A DNA stretch of 64,000 nucleotides from contig OY720350.1 of the NCBI GenBank assembly GCA_963082975.1, positions 53,708,734-53,772,733 on the forward strand, written 5' to 3'. This document shows positions 24,301 through 35,230 of this stretch, one piece after another. Source of the DNA: Labia minor. Lineage: Eukaryota; Arthropoda; Insecta; Dermaptera; Spongiphoridae. A program made the translations under genes and the position numbers. The notes beneath the pieces were generated by a model. It ran no database searches, had not been told where the DNA came from, and was given only the letters and a program-made list of their open reading frames with translations. Every line of letters begins with the position of its first letter. The stretch's first letter is position 1.

Positions 24301-25080
24301 GGGTGTTCCAAAATTAAAGCAAGATTTTAATTAAATAGGATAATAATAATACCTGGTACACGCCGAGCTATCGTTCGATGATTTAACAAATTTATACAAT
24401 TTACTAAATTATAGACTTTAAAAATTTTACAATTTTTTAATTATTTATTACAATTGTTAAACGTGTTTTCTAAAAATGACCCATTAAAAATTTGTTTCCT
24501 AAAATGTTTCAAAGTAATTTTAATAAATTGATTTTCTTTTCAATATGGAAAAATATATTCAAATTTACTTGATAAAATAAAATAATTGATCCTATATTAT
24601 ATATCTGGGATACCGAGCTCTCGACTTTAAAAAATATTGATATACAATTCTTTAATTATTTATTACAATTATTAAATGTTACATCATTGCATCAGTCTGA
24701 TTAAAATGAATGGAACTTGGGGTTCTCAATGATAATACCTGGTTCACCGAGCCACCACTCGCTCAATAAAAAAAATGATTCTTTATTACCGGGTTTGGCT
24801 GGTAATAATAATACCTGATTCACCAAGTCACCGTTCCAATAATTTAAAAGAACTTAAATGACTAATAAAACATATACTCCTTAAACGTATGTATTAATGC
24901 ACTGAAAGACAGAAAAGTAGACCTGTTGAACTATATCTATTATCTATCACTGTAGCTCTACGGAACTCGAAAGTTCTTGGCCGCAGCAACCACACCCCTC
25001 CAAGTATTTGTAAAATAATACAAATTAATTAAAATAACTTAATTTTCATTTCAAGATAAAAAATATATTCAAATTTATTT
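24300..25080. repeat. Degenerate repeated module
   Basis: The motif AATACCTGGTTCACCGAGCC recurs in variant form at about 24347, 24605, 24728 and 24805, each followed by CTATCGTTC- or CCACTCG-like sequence and AT-rich spacer. A longer spacer unit (TATATTCAAATTTACTTGATA) appears at about 24551 and again near 25066. The block begins with GGGTGTTCCAAAATTAAAGC, which resembles mariner-type terminal repeats, but no matching right end was found. Confidence 0.4.
24945..25008 (-). pseudogene. LINE 3' tail fragment
   Basis: On the minus strand: TTGGAGGGGTGTGGTTGCTG, then CGGCCAAGAACTTTCGAGTT and GTAGAGCTACAGTGATAG. This matches the final ~60 bases of the LINE protein at 42320-42385 and its GATA-rich tail. 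5'-truncated. Confidence 0.65.
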
Positions 25081-27869
25081 GATAATAAATTTATATTTTT
25101 CAAAGTAGCAATAGATTATAGACTGTTTCAACCAATGATTACTACTGATAATAATATAAATTCTGAAATTATATTGACTCCTCTACTTGTCTATATTTTA
25201 ATTAAGAAAGGAGGTTATATTTTTTCTTTTTATTTATAATAATCAAATATCATATATATTATTTATAATTTAATCTAAAAAACATTTTAATTAATATAAT
25301 ATAATTTAACTATTTAGATCAAATTTATTCAACAATTTATCTGAAATTCCACCCTTTATAATTATTCATATGTATTATATGTATATTGTTAACTTTATAT
25401 TTTTTTTTTGGTGGATGAATGATAATTATATTTCGTAAATTGATTCTTATTAAAATACATATTTTTAATTTTATTTCGAAATTAAATATAACATTTTAAA
25501 ATATTTTATATATAAAAAAATATTATAAAATATTATTATATTATTAACAATATCAAATAAAAAAGAATGGAGTGAGGTAAATTTCAATATGGATGACGGG
25601 GTTGATGACGTCATTTAAATTTACAATTTTAAATTAAGAAAATATTATTAAAGTTGATTTTTTTCGAGGTTGAAACAAATACAGATCGATTTTTACTTTA
25701 TAAATCTTATCTATGGTGTGAATTTCCTAAAAAATTCTTAGAACGGTTTAATATCTCAAAAATATACATTTTTCATTGAATCATAATTTAAATATTCTAG
25801 AGAAGATGGGGTTATTTATGGATCAACTCTTCGGGCAAATGGTGTTCACGATCTCTTATTGTAGGTCCGTTGATTTTGAATTAATCTATAAATAAGGTTT
25901 AAAATAGGTTTAATTAAACATTAATAATTTTTTAAAAGTACTAATGGAATATTTATTTAAGAAATACCTTATAAAATATACAAAGGTATTTTAATCAATC
26001 CATAAAGGAGAAATATGAATAAGTTATGTATTTTCATTTCTCAATAACATTTTTGGTTAAATATTGATATTGAAAATGGAGAAAGGAAATTATTGCATAA
26101 AATGACGATTGTATTAATTACAATCCATCACACAACTTTCAATTCGTCCATAGTTTATATTTGACCATATTATATGCATATAACTATTACAAGACATCTC
26201 AAATATTGAATTTCAAGCCTTTTTGTTTTCGAGCTATGCTGTTCATCTACTCAACCATAAACATTAACAGTCAAACTTAGATAAATAAAAGCAAACATAT
26301 TTAGGTAATTATTTTAAATAATTAAGTAATCTACAATTTAATTTATAATTCATTCATTCATTCAAAATTTATTATTAATTTATTATTTAAAAAATATTAT
26401 AATTTATTAGTAATTTAAAATAAGTTATAATTCCCAATTAAAAATTATTTATGGTACTATCGAATTTTTAATTCCTTTCATTCAAAACGATCAAATTTCT
26501 TCAGGTAACTTCATTCCTAAGTTCTTGTAATTCCCAATAATGTGTTTGTTTGATCAACTTCATCATAATATTAAAATCAAAAATATTACACTTATTTACA
26601 TATTTTACACTTTTTTTTTTATTTATTTTTAAGGTTCTTGAACAATATTTTTTTATTTTGTGTAGGTTAAAAAATCTAGTTCTAAATTAGTATATATACC
26701 ATATTTATATAAAGGCCGACTTTACATGAAAGCAAAAGATGTATCGAATCCGTTTAAGGACGCTGTCCTGTCAAATTCAATTGGTTTTGAAATTGGCATT
26801 CAACAGCAGCGCTCCTATGCGGACCTTTCCAGAACGAAGGATGTATTTTCAAAAAGATATACATACTTACTATCTTTATATTTGTTCGTCTCTGCTCATT
26901 GTTAGAAATTGTTTGTGTTATATTAAAATGTATTAAAATGTATGCTTAACTTCAAATAATTACCATTTCCTATGCCTTGTTAGTATTTTAACAAATTATA
27001 TTTTATATGTTGAATTGTGTGAATTATTTATTAACGTTCGATAAAATCATACTAATAACATAATAACATAACAGACGCCATAATTTACGCGATATTTAAA
27101 CAAAAATCTATTTAAATACGTTTGTAATAATATTCATGGTATATCTGTTTGTAGATTATCTCTAAAAAAATTATAAAATCATTTTTTTTATCTAATGGTT
27201 ATTCGAGGGGCGACAATTACTATTCTTTATCGGATACCTGCACTGTATATACATATATAAATGTATTAAAAAAGCTAAATGAACTTATATTATTTTATTG
27301 AAGTATAGAATATTAAATATATACTTTACATAGAAGTTAATAAATATTATCATATCTCTTTAGATTATCTACATTTTAAAAAGCCACTTAAATAAAATGA
27401 ATAATCCTCATAAGAATTAAACTAACTGTTCATATTTTATGAAAATTTCCTTTATTTAATTCGTTTCTTCATTGTCGTTTTGAACCCTGGAATTGAGATC
27501 AAATGTCATAATCGTAACTGGCTCATATGTAATAACCTTATTCGCGAAGACCTAACGGATAAGTAAGTAGCTTAAAGTAGGAGAGAGTGATGGTTAAATT
27601 AGTTAGGAGAAGCCAAAAATGTCCTCAAGTCATTTGCTATTAAAAAGAAATTGTAGCATATATCATTCTAAATGGGTTCAAATATATTATACACATATTT
27701 ATTTATATTATTTGTTATTTGTATCTAATGATAATAAATTTAATATAAATTTATAATACATAGAAACGCACAGGATTGTGCCTGTTATCTCAACAGGAAA
27801 GAATAAAACAAAAAACTTGAGATTAATACTTTAACACTTGAGTTATATGCAAAATAAAATTTTTATTTA
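25081..27869. other. AT-rich DNA with one GC-richer patch
   Basis: Mostly AT-rich. At 25605-25690 there is a faint minus-strand relic of family A (TGACGTCAT, AATTTTAAATTAAGAAAA, TTTCGAGG). At 26735-26860 a more balanced patch (CGCTGTCCTGTCAAATTC, AGCGCTCCTATGCGGACC) shows no known motif. At 27480-27600 another patch is unassigned. No gene is supported. Confidence 0.4.
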
Positions 27870-27950
27870 TAGCTTAGAATAGGGTTGCTTGGAGGAATGT
27901 GGTTGCTGTTGACAAGAACTTTCGAGTTCTGAAGAGCCACAGAGATAGAT
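27870..27950 (+). pseudogene. LINE 3' tail fragment with GATA tail
   Basis: Contains GCTTGGAGGAATGTGGTTGC, GACAAGAACTTTCGAGTTC, then GAGCCACAGAGATAGATAG. This is the terminal part of the same LINE family as 41825-42385, and it shows the GATA-type tail. Confidence 0.65.
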
Positions 27951-28490
27951 AGTTATAAATTATTATGCTATTTTTTCTTATAATAATTTATATATAACAT
28001 TTTTAAAAAGCAATTATAAAGTTTAATATTATATTGGAATCTTGATTAGGCGAGCCAAGTTATTTCCTAATTTTTCATATTATTTTGTACATTTTTTTCT
28101 AAGATATCAAGAGTCAAACTCAAAAAAGATTGTTATTTTTCGAGTTGCGATCGATAGCTGTATTATTCAGGATTCGAAAATAAAAATTAGAAGTATATAA
28201 TATGAAAAATTTTACTAACTGCTTTACAATATTGATAATTTCAAAATTTTCAACAAATTGCTAGAATCCAAAGATTAAGAGATTGTTATTTAATTTTTTT
28301 TTAAAAATTCATTACTGACCTACCCTGTGTTCCTCTAATATGTATTTCTTAAGATTTGAGTAACTCTGTATATTGATTGCCATATTGTACATTATCTTAA
28401 CTCTATTTATTTATTTTTTTAATTTTCTAATTTTCTTTAATTAAACAAGAGTAAATTATTAGCTGGTTATTTATATTCTTTCTTTATCTT

Positions 28491-28523
<33 letters not shown>

Positions 28524-28743
28524 CTTAAATTACTAATAGAAAAAAGAAATTAAAAAAATAAAAGTTCAGTTAATGAGAATTTGATAATATATATATATAT
28601 ATCTTGATTTATTTTCAAATAAAAGGGATGGTAAAGAAAAAAAAAATAATTAAATCGACTTGAACAATTAAAAGAAGACTTGATAATCTTTCTTTTTTCA
28701 ATTATTTTAAATATATAGCCGAGGATATATATATATATATATA

Positions 28744-28990
28744 TGTAATTTTCGCAAATAAAACAACTTTTATTCAATTGCTAAAACTCTTCTCTGACCA
28801 CGTTTTAATGTCTGTACCACAGAGCATCCATACACTGTACATCTGCTCAATATGCTCAATATGAATAATATTTGCAAAACTAAATTCCTTATGTGCACTG
28901 TTGCCAACGTATGGGAAAGGACTTGGAATTAGAAAATGTCATGCAAGGCGTGGCGTCAAATTTAAAAGAGTGGATTTTAAATTTATATCT
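28744..28990 (-). repeat. Possible LTR remnant next to Gypsy integrase
   Basis: This lies directly downstream of the integrase stop on the minus strand. The sequence after the stop has a purine tract (AATCAGGGGAGAT), then about 240 bases of non-coding DNA of more balanced composition with an AATAAA signal near its end (28769-28774), finishing at an (AT)n tract. That order (integrase, polypurine tract, LTR with polyadenylation signal) fits a 3' LTR. No second LTR copy is in the window to confirm the ends. Confidence 0.35.
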
Positions 28991-29018
28991 CCCCTGATTG
29001 AAAACTTTTTATCACCAT

Positions 29019-29900
29019 TTAAAAAGAATAGGGTATCACTTTATTAGAATGGAACCTATTCCCTTCTTTAAGTATCTTATCGCACTCTATTTCATACATA
29101 GTCTTAGACAGTTTCTTCTTTATCTTGAATGGACCTTTTCGAATCTGGTCCAGTTTATTTCTATTCAACCTGTTTCCATTTGATATGAAAACTAGGTCTC
29201 CTTCTTTGAATTCATCTTTCGTCCTATTTTCATCTATTCTCTTCTTATTCCTCTTAAAATTTTCTTCAGAGTTCTCAAAAGCCTTTCTTCTGACTTCTTC
29301 AAGATTCTCCTGTCTTTGTAGTTCAACCGGTGTTATTTCCGATGTTACTCCATAAAGTAAATAGGCTGGGGCGAATTTAGTCGAAGTATGATTCGTTTTG
29401 TTATATTCTTCTACACACACTTTGGCTAAGTTCGTCCATGGCTCATTATTTTTATTTTCATTTACTTTGCATCGGATTCTGTGTTGACTAACGTTTAATC
29501 TAGTCTTTCATTAAGATCGTTTGATTGAAGTAAATAATACCTCTATTTTTTTACTCATCATATAGTCTTTAAATCTTCTTGATTTAAACGCTCCGAATCG
29601 ATTTACGAGTACAGTCTTAATATTGTTTTCCCGTGCGATTGGATCTATCAATTTTATAAGAATTTTCAGCCGTTTGCTCTCTCGATGTCAAAATCCATGC
29701 ATATTTAGTGAAATGATGGACATAATTTCGGATGGGGATTTTGATGGTCCTAATTTTGACAATTTCCCTATTGGTCTACATCTTCTGGATTTGTTTTTTT
29801 ATGCAAATTTCACATTTCTTGCAGAAATTGCTAATGGTTTTATCCATATTTCTGAAGAAGTGGCACGGCCTCAATTTTTCTGCGATTTGATTAGTTAGTT
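29019..29900 (-). pseudogene. Ty3/Gypsy retrotransposon integrase, decayed
   Basis: Remains of an integrase on the minus strand. The zinc-binding part shows FCKKCEICIKK (about 29835-29800). The middle is broken by stops. The last 133 codons (29420-29019) are open: NKTNHTSTKFAPAYLLYGV at residues 8-25, typical of the end of the catalytic core, then a GDLVFIS box at 74-80 and KGPFKI at 95-100, typical of the C-terminal domain of Gypsy integrases. It would have inserted element cDNA into the genome. Protease and RT domains are missing, at least two frame breaks occur, and no envelope-like gene is seen. Non-functional. Confidence 0.8.
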
Positions 29901-31679
29901 TGATTAGTTAGAAAAAGAAATACAATTAGAGAGGTCTTCCAATATGACCTTATCCCACAAATGTCCAGCGCAAATTCCCATGAGATCACACGATAACATG
30001 TCACCAAAGGCCTAGAAAACGCAAGATGGTACAAACATATTTAAATTTCTTAGCCATGCGTGTTTGCCTACTCCGCCACTAGAACTTTTCAAAATATTAA
30101 AATAGCGAATTTGCGAGAGTTTCAATCTTGCTTAAACAAAAACCTTTTACATACAGACTTTCACTCGGGGGTATAGGGGGCGAAGTAGAAGTTAGCTAGT
30201 TAGAAATAAATAATACATTCCCACTAAATTGATCATAAATTAAATAAACATATTAAAATTATATAAGTATTAATAAATAAAAAAAAATTCATTTTATAAA
30301 TTTAAAATTAAATTGCATTTAATATGTGTGTGTGTTTAAATAAATATTACCATTAATACAAACAAAACTTTATTAATTAAATATTTGTATTATCTAAATT
30401 AAGAAAAATATTAATTTTTACCTTTTTTAATTATTATTAATTTTAGGTAAGTAATTTTTATTTATTTTATCGTCGGAAAAATGAATTAATTACCTATTTA
30501 ATGAAAATAAGAAAAATCACATAATATACATATAATATAATGTATTTATATTTTTTATCATCACTTTTTTGTCTTCCAGTATTTCATTTTTGTTTTTTTA
30601 TTTATATATATAATCTGATAATGAGACACTTATCAGATTATGAGATCAATTTCAAAATATAAAAGGCTCTATTTTTCTTGACTAATAGAAATATTGAATT
30701 CGAAAAATTATATTATTAATACTATCATTCCGTGACGGTCTTAATGTGACAAAATAAATGTTGGAATATTGGTATTCAAATATTATACATATTTCATATT
30801 TATTATTATTATTTAATTAATATAAAATTCAATTAAATAAATGGTTATAAATGTTATTTTTAAGTAAGAAAAATTCAATTCCTTAATTATATTCTAAATA
30901 CACTTGTCGAGGCGGGTCTATTTCCTAGTAAAAATAAATAACCATATTTTGAAAATTGTTCAATTTCATTCACTAATACTAGATTATTATTATTACAACA
31001 CACATATAATAATAATTTATTTCTGAACAATTTGACAAAACGTTTTGTAATTTTTTTTTCCTTTCTTCTTTATTGGCCTTAATTTGTTATGATTGTTTAA
31101 TTTCAAAAACATCTCTATTTCCTTGATTAGATTATATATAATAATCATGGTTTTATTAATGTCCCGTTTAAAAACGGAATATATTTATTTTTTTATTTTA
31201 TTTTTTGCTTTCTTTCTTTCATTTTCTTTTCTTTCTCTCTTTCTATTCTTTTGAGTGAAGGAGTGAAGAAAGAGTAGTAGGAAATAAGGGGTGGTTTCGA
31301 AAGGGCACGCGAGGAAATTAAAAGAAATCAATCAACCGCCGGGAATTCCAATTGAAAAAAAAAAAATCTCAACGAAAAATCGTAATAGGCAACTTGATTT
31401 TTGTGTCATTTACTTTAAAAGAAGAAGAATTTTTGTTACGACTGTGACAAACGGAACTGGCAATTTAGAGAGAGAGATTGAATGTACAAATATCACTTCT
31501 ATTTCTTATTCTCTCCATCCCCCCCCCCCTCCCTCTATCTTTCTGTCTCAGTTTTATCATAACAATTTTATTATTAAATCTCAGTGAAAGTACATCTTTG
31601 TAGTTTTATAGACCCTATTATGTTTTATCAAATATATATATATATAAACTACTTTTGACTAAACATTGTTCTCGAAGGA
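29901..31679. other. AT-rich DNA with scattered balanced patches
   Basis: At 29930-30185 a more balanced segment lies upstream of the integrase and may be further decayed retrotransposon; no motif was recognised. A perfect 12-bp-arm hairpin is at 30610-30641. A CT-rich tract at 31208-31250 is followed by a purine-rich segment. No gene called. Confidence 0.4.
30610..30641. repeat. Perfect short inverted repeat
   Basis: Arms ATAATCTGATAA and TTATCAGATTAT (12 bases each, no mismatch) around the 8-base loop TGAGACAC. The role is unknown. It has no adjacent gene to terminate. Confidence 0.7.
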
Positions 31680-31955
31680 GCAGATGTGGAATAACATTCC
31701 TGCAACCACTGCAATGATTGTGTGTGTGTTCACAAGTTTTACCCATTAAAAAACAATGTTTAATCAACACGCGATATTCCTGTTTTTCCATTTTACTTAT
31801 GAAGTCGAAAGTAGCGTCACTCAAAAGACTGTAGCTTGTAAATGTCATGATACTTCATACATAAACTAGTGACAGATGAGCCTCTCGAAATGAGTCATGT
31901 TCATTTTCAAGTGGCGTCATCTATTGAAAAATCCCGGGACTTTTCAGCCCATGTA
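31680..31955 (-). pseudogene. mariner element 5' relic
   Basis: On the minus strand the segment starts near 31955 with CATGGGCTGAAAAGTCCCGG, which resembles the terminal repeat of the mariner at 53036-53507 (GTCTGAAAAGT). It then has an untranslated leader and an N-terminal helix-turn-helix fragment: MEKQEYRVLIKHCFLMGK, and after a frameshift QSLQWLQECYSTSAPS. This is the DNA-binding start of a mariner transposase. The catalytic region and right end are missing. Confidence 0.7.
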
Positions 31956-32740
31956 GTATATCTATAAATTTAATTTTCCTTTCAAACTAGTAGCTATATA
32001 AAAATGACTAATTATTTATATAATATGGTCGATCATTTTATTATTCGATAAATTATTTTATCAAATACATATAAATCAACAAATAATAAAATTTATTTTT
32101 TTCAGTTATAAATTTAATAATTATTTTTCACTCTCTATTTTAGGAATATTTAGATATATGTAAATAAAATTAATTTATAAATAGAAATAATATATTATGA
32201 ATAATAAATTTAATCTACATTTAAATGAAACTAAATATGATTTCACGCAAATTATTATGTTAAATACGATTGCAGCTGATAATGGTATACTGTATGTATT
32301 TATTAATTGTAACTTTTTTGAAAGAATGTGCAAGTTTTATGAAGATAATTAAAAAAAAAAGTAATTTCATACTTTTTATGGTTAAAAAAATTCTTTTCAC
32401 CTATGAACTATATAAAAAATCACTGATAAATTGTAGATCCATTACTTAGATTGTTTATTGTTTAGATTGTATATATTCACAAATAATAACTTTAAATATG
32501 TATAATAATAATTAATGTTTCAATATCCTGCATAAAGAAATATATATTATTTTCCCCATTATATTATTAATCCATTTTTTTAATGTAAATTTTTATTTTT
32601 TACTTTTTGAATAATGAAATAAAATTCTAATATATTATCGGTATTATATATATATATATATAATTATGAATTCCAATAAAAAAAATCATGATTTTATTAT
32701 TAGTAATAGTAGGCGTGTGAAAAAAATATTCATAGAAAGG
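31956..32740. other. AT-rich DNA, nothing recognised
   Basis: AT-rich sequence ending in a short (AT)n tract near 32648-32663. No gene or repeat boundary was seen. Confidence 0.5.
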
Positions 32741-33062
32741 TTATTAAAATCAATGAGGAGGTCATTTCAAAATTCTCTCTTTCTTTTCACTGATGAAACG
32801 CGGCGCACAAGAGAGGGAGAGAATAAAGTGAATATACAATTTTATACCCAATGGGGGTGTAAAATATCTGATCTCGCGTGTCGATAGACGTTTTAACTAA
32901 TAGCGAAGCGCACACCTCGGATTTAATGGAACCAATCCACTTGCACACACCCTCCCCACTTTCCACCCCTTTCCCTCCACCTCTTTCTAAAATGTATAAG
33001 AGGAACAACGACGGCAAAAGGGATGAAGCGAATATCCTATTCAGTCTCGTCTCTCGGATATA
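32741..33062. other. Non-repetitive island of balanced composition
   Basis: About 320 bases with CGCGGCGC, TCTCGCGTGTCGATAGACG and a long C-rich stretch (CACCCTCCCC...CCCTTTCCC). It does not match any repeat in the window and has overlapping short open frames on both strands without recognised domains. It could be a promoter/5'-UTR-like or other low-copy segment. No evidence decides. Confidence 0.3.
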
Positions 33063-33780
33063 ATTAGAAAATATAAATTTTCTCCTACATTCCCTTTCCC
33101 TTATCCTTATATTATTAATATTATTAATATATATATATATATAGTTTTTTTATCAAAATCAAAAATCTTTAATTGCTGTTTTTATTCTCTTATATTTTAT
33201 CAGTCATCTTTGGGTGTAGATTAATAATTGGATTATAATCGGATATCCTTGATGTCTACTTGAGTCAACTCTACACTTCCTTTAATAAATAAAAATTATT
33301 TTTGTTTAAATTATATATTTTTTTTTAAATATTAATTATTATATACAAGTAAACTTTTATAAAATTAATATAAAAAGTCATAAAGTGACAAATATGACTT
33401 CACTATCTACATATATATTGTCGTATATAAAATATAAGGGGGTTGGTATTTTATAAGAAAATTTGGGTTTAAAAAAATAAGTTTAATTAATTGGTAGCAC
33501 TCTGGATTGAATTATGAATCAAACGAGGGGTTATTGAATCCGCGTAGGTTGATCTGGGAAATTATAAGATTGAATAGGTTCAATTAAAAATACTTATTTA
33601 TATTACAACTAAAATTATTTATTTACTAAGAATAGACTATATTATTTGATACAATTGATAATAAGAAATTAATTAGAAATTAAACAACTTTAATAGTACC
33701 GTAAATATTAATAGGAGTATAAATTTAATAGAATTGAGTTCATCGAATAATTGCAATTATTTATATAGATAATAGTCGAC
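33063..33780. other. AT-rich DNA, nothing recognised
   Basis: AT-rich sequence with an (AT)n run near 33127-33143. No gene or repeat recognised. Confidence 0.5.
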
Positions 33781-33784
33781 TACT

Positions 33785-34160
33785 TAGCTGTGTTATTCAA
33801 ATTAATTATCACTGTTCCGGGAACACTGGGACTTCAAGTAAGATGATTCTTGGATATTTTCCTTAAGGTATCATGTCGTCATATCAGGGCAGGCAGCTTC
33901 CTCGCACACTGTGGATGATCCTTGTATTTTGTTCTTACTTCGTCAGATGAAGTCTCTTCCCTCGCTCTCCATCCAAGAATGACCAAAAAATGTCTAAACC
34001 TGTAAATGGTCATTCTCCCCTCCTATGCCACTTGGCAAAATTGTCCACCCCTCTCTCCATCTTGGGGTAACTAAAAGGATCTCTGGGCCTTTCCCAGGAT
34101 GTCCCTTTAAAACAATAAATTTCAGAAAGCTATTCTTTATACACGTTGCCATGTGTTCAC
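33785..34160. repeat. Unclassified island, possible retroelement debris
   Basis: A segment of clearly more balanced composition (TTCCGGGAACACTGGGAC, GGGCAGGCAGCTTCC, CCTTTCCCAGGATGTCCC). On the minus strand an open frame of 78 codons covers 34230-33994, with no recognised domain. An unidentified interspersed repeat is plausible. No ends or second copy found. Confidence 0.3.
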
Positions 34161-34379
34161 ACAAATAACTTTCCAAAATTCTATATCCAAATATTTCCAA
34201 TATATAAGCATAAAAAAAAGGCATTTTCATACTTATATATTACAATATATATATATATATATAAAATATTTAAAAATATACTCATATACAATTAATATTA
34301 TTTTTTTTTTTTAAATTATAAAATAAGCATAGTAAAATAAATTATCAAAATTTTAATATTAATGTAATTTTGTTTGATT

Positions 34380-34640
34380 TTAGGTGTGAGGTGCAAATGC
34401 CGGGGCCAAATGTCCCCGCTATTCCCCATATTCTTAATTAAAACGGCGTTGGTTTGGCGTCCAACCCATATATAACAAAAATTAATAAATAAGAGGACCA
34501 TTTTATTGAACATTATAACTATTTTAAATATGGGGCCACCATTTGCCCCCTCCGCCTTTCGACTAGGGCCAAGCCTAACACGAGTTCTCCTGGCACTTAT
34601 GCTCCTCTTCAGAAACACAGGTAAGCACATTACATACCTT
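34380..34640. repeat. Unclassified island
   Basis: Contains GGGGCCAAATGTCCCC (a near-palindrome) and a GGGGCCACC...GGGCCAAGCC block. The minus strand holds an open frame of 104 codons over 34630-34316 with an RRTRVRLGPSRKAEGANGG stretch, but no family that I can name with confidence. Probably part of a repeat. Confidence 0.3.
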
Positions 34641-35175
34641 TTTATTTATTTACAATATTCGTTGACAGTGAATTATTAATATTATAACATAAATATATCT
34701 ACATATTTATAATGTATATAATAAAGATAAAGCTATTTTTTAAAGGAAGAATTTTAAAATTAAAAAATATAAGAGATAATGGAGAATTGGAAAGGGGTGA
34801 TGATATTTGTATATTGCATTAGAACATAGGTTCTTAAACTTATGTACTCCACGGACCCCCACTTGAAAAAATTTTTTTTGACGGACCCCCATCACAACTT
34901 TAGGTACTTTACGTCATTTTATTAATTAATTTCTGGCTTACGATCTCATAAGGACAAGGATATATGATGAATATTTCTAACAGTGATTGGTGAATAACGA
35001 TTTTTTTGCACATTGTAGAACACATTTTATTAGAAATTATAATATTGAAGAAAGAAAATACAAACATTGTCATAGCAACAAATCTCACAAATTATAATGG
35101 GTACTTACATTAAATTCATATAAATATTTTATAATTTTTTTCAGAAAATATTAAATAAGAAATATTTTAAAAAAT

Positions 35176-35230
35176 AACTGCATCTATCTCATTAAATATA
35201 ACTTACATATTTAATGAGATGTATGCAGTT
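35176..35230. terminator. Inverted repeat spanning the transposase stop codon
   Basis: Arms 35176-35199 and 35207-35230 are inverted 24-mers with 22 matches, separated by the loop aacttac. The transposase stop (35211-35213 on the minus strand) lies inside the right arm, so the mRNA 3' end could fold into a strong hairpin. A role in 3'-end formation or in forming double-stranded RNA is inference only. Confidence 0.6.

Noticed and set aside
28550..28777. 75-codon minus-strand open frame
   Set aside because: Dominated by translated (AT)n microsatellite (Tyr-Ile repeats).
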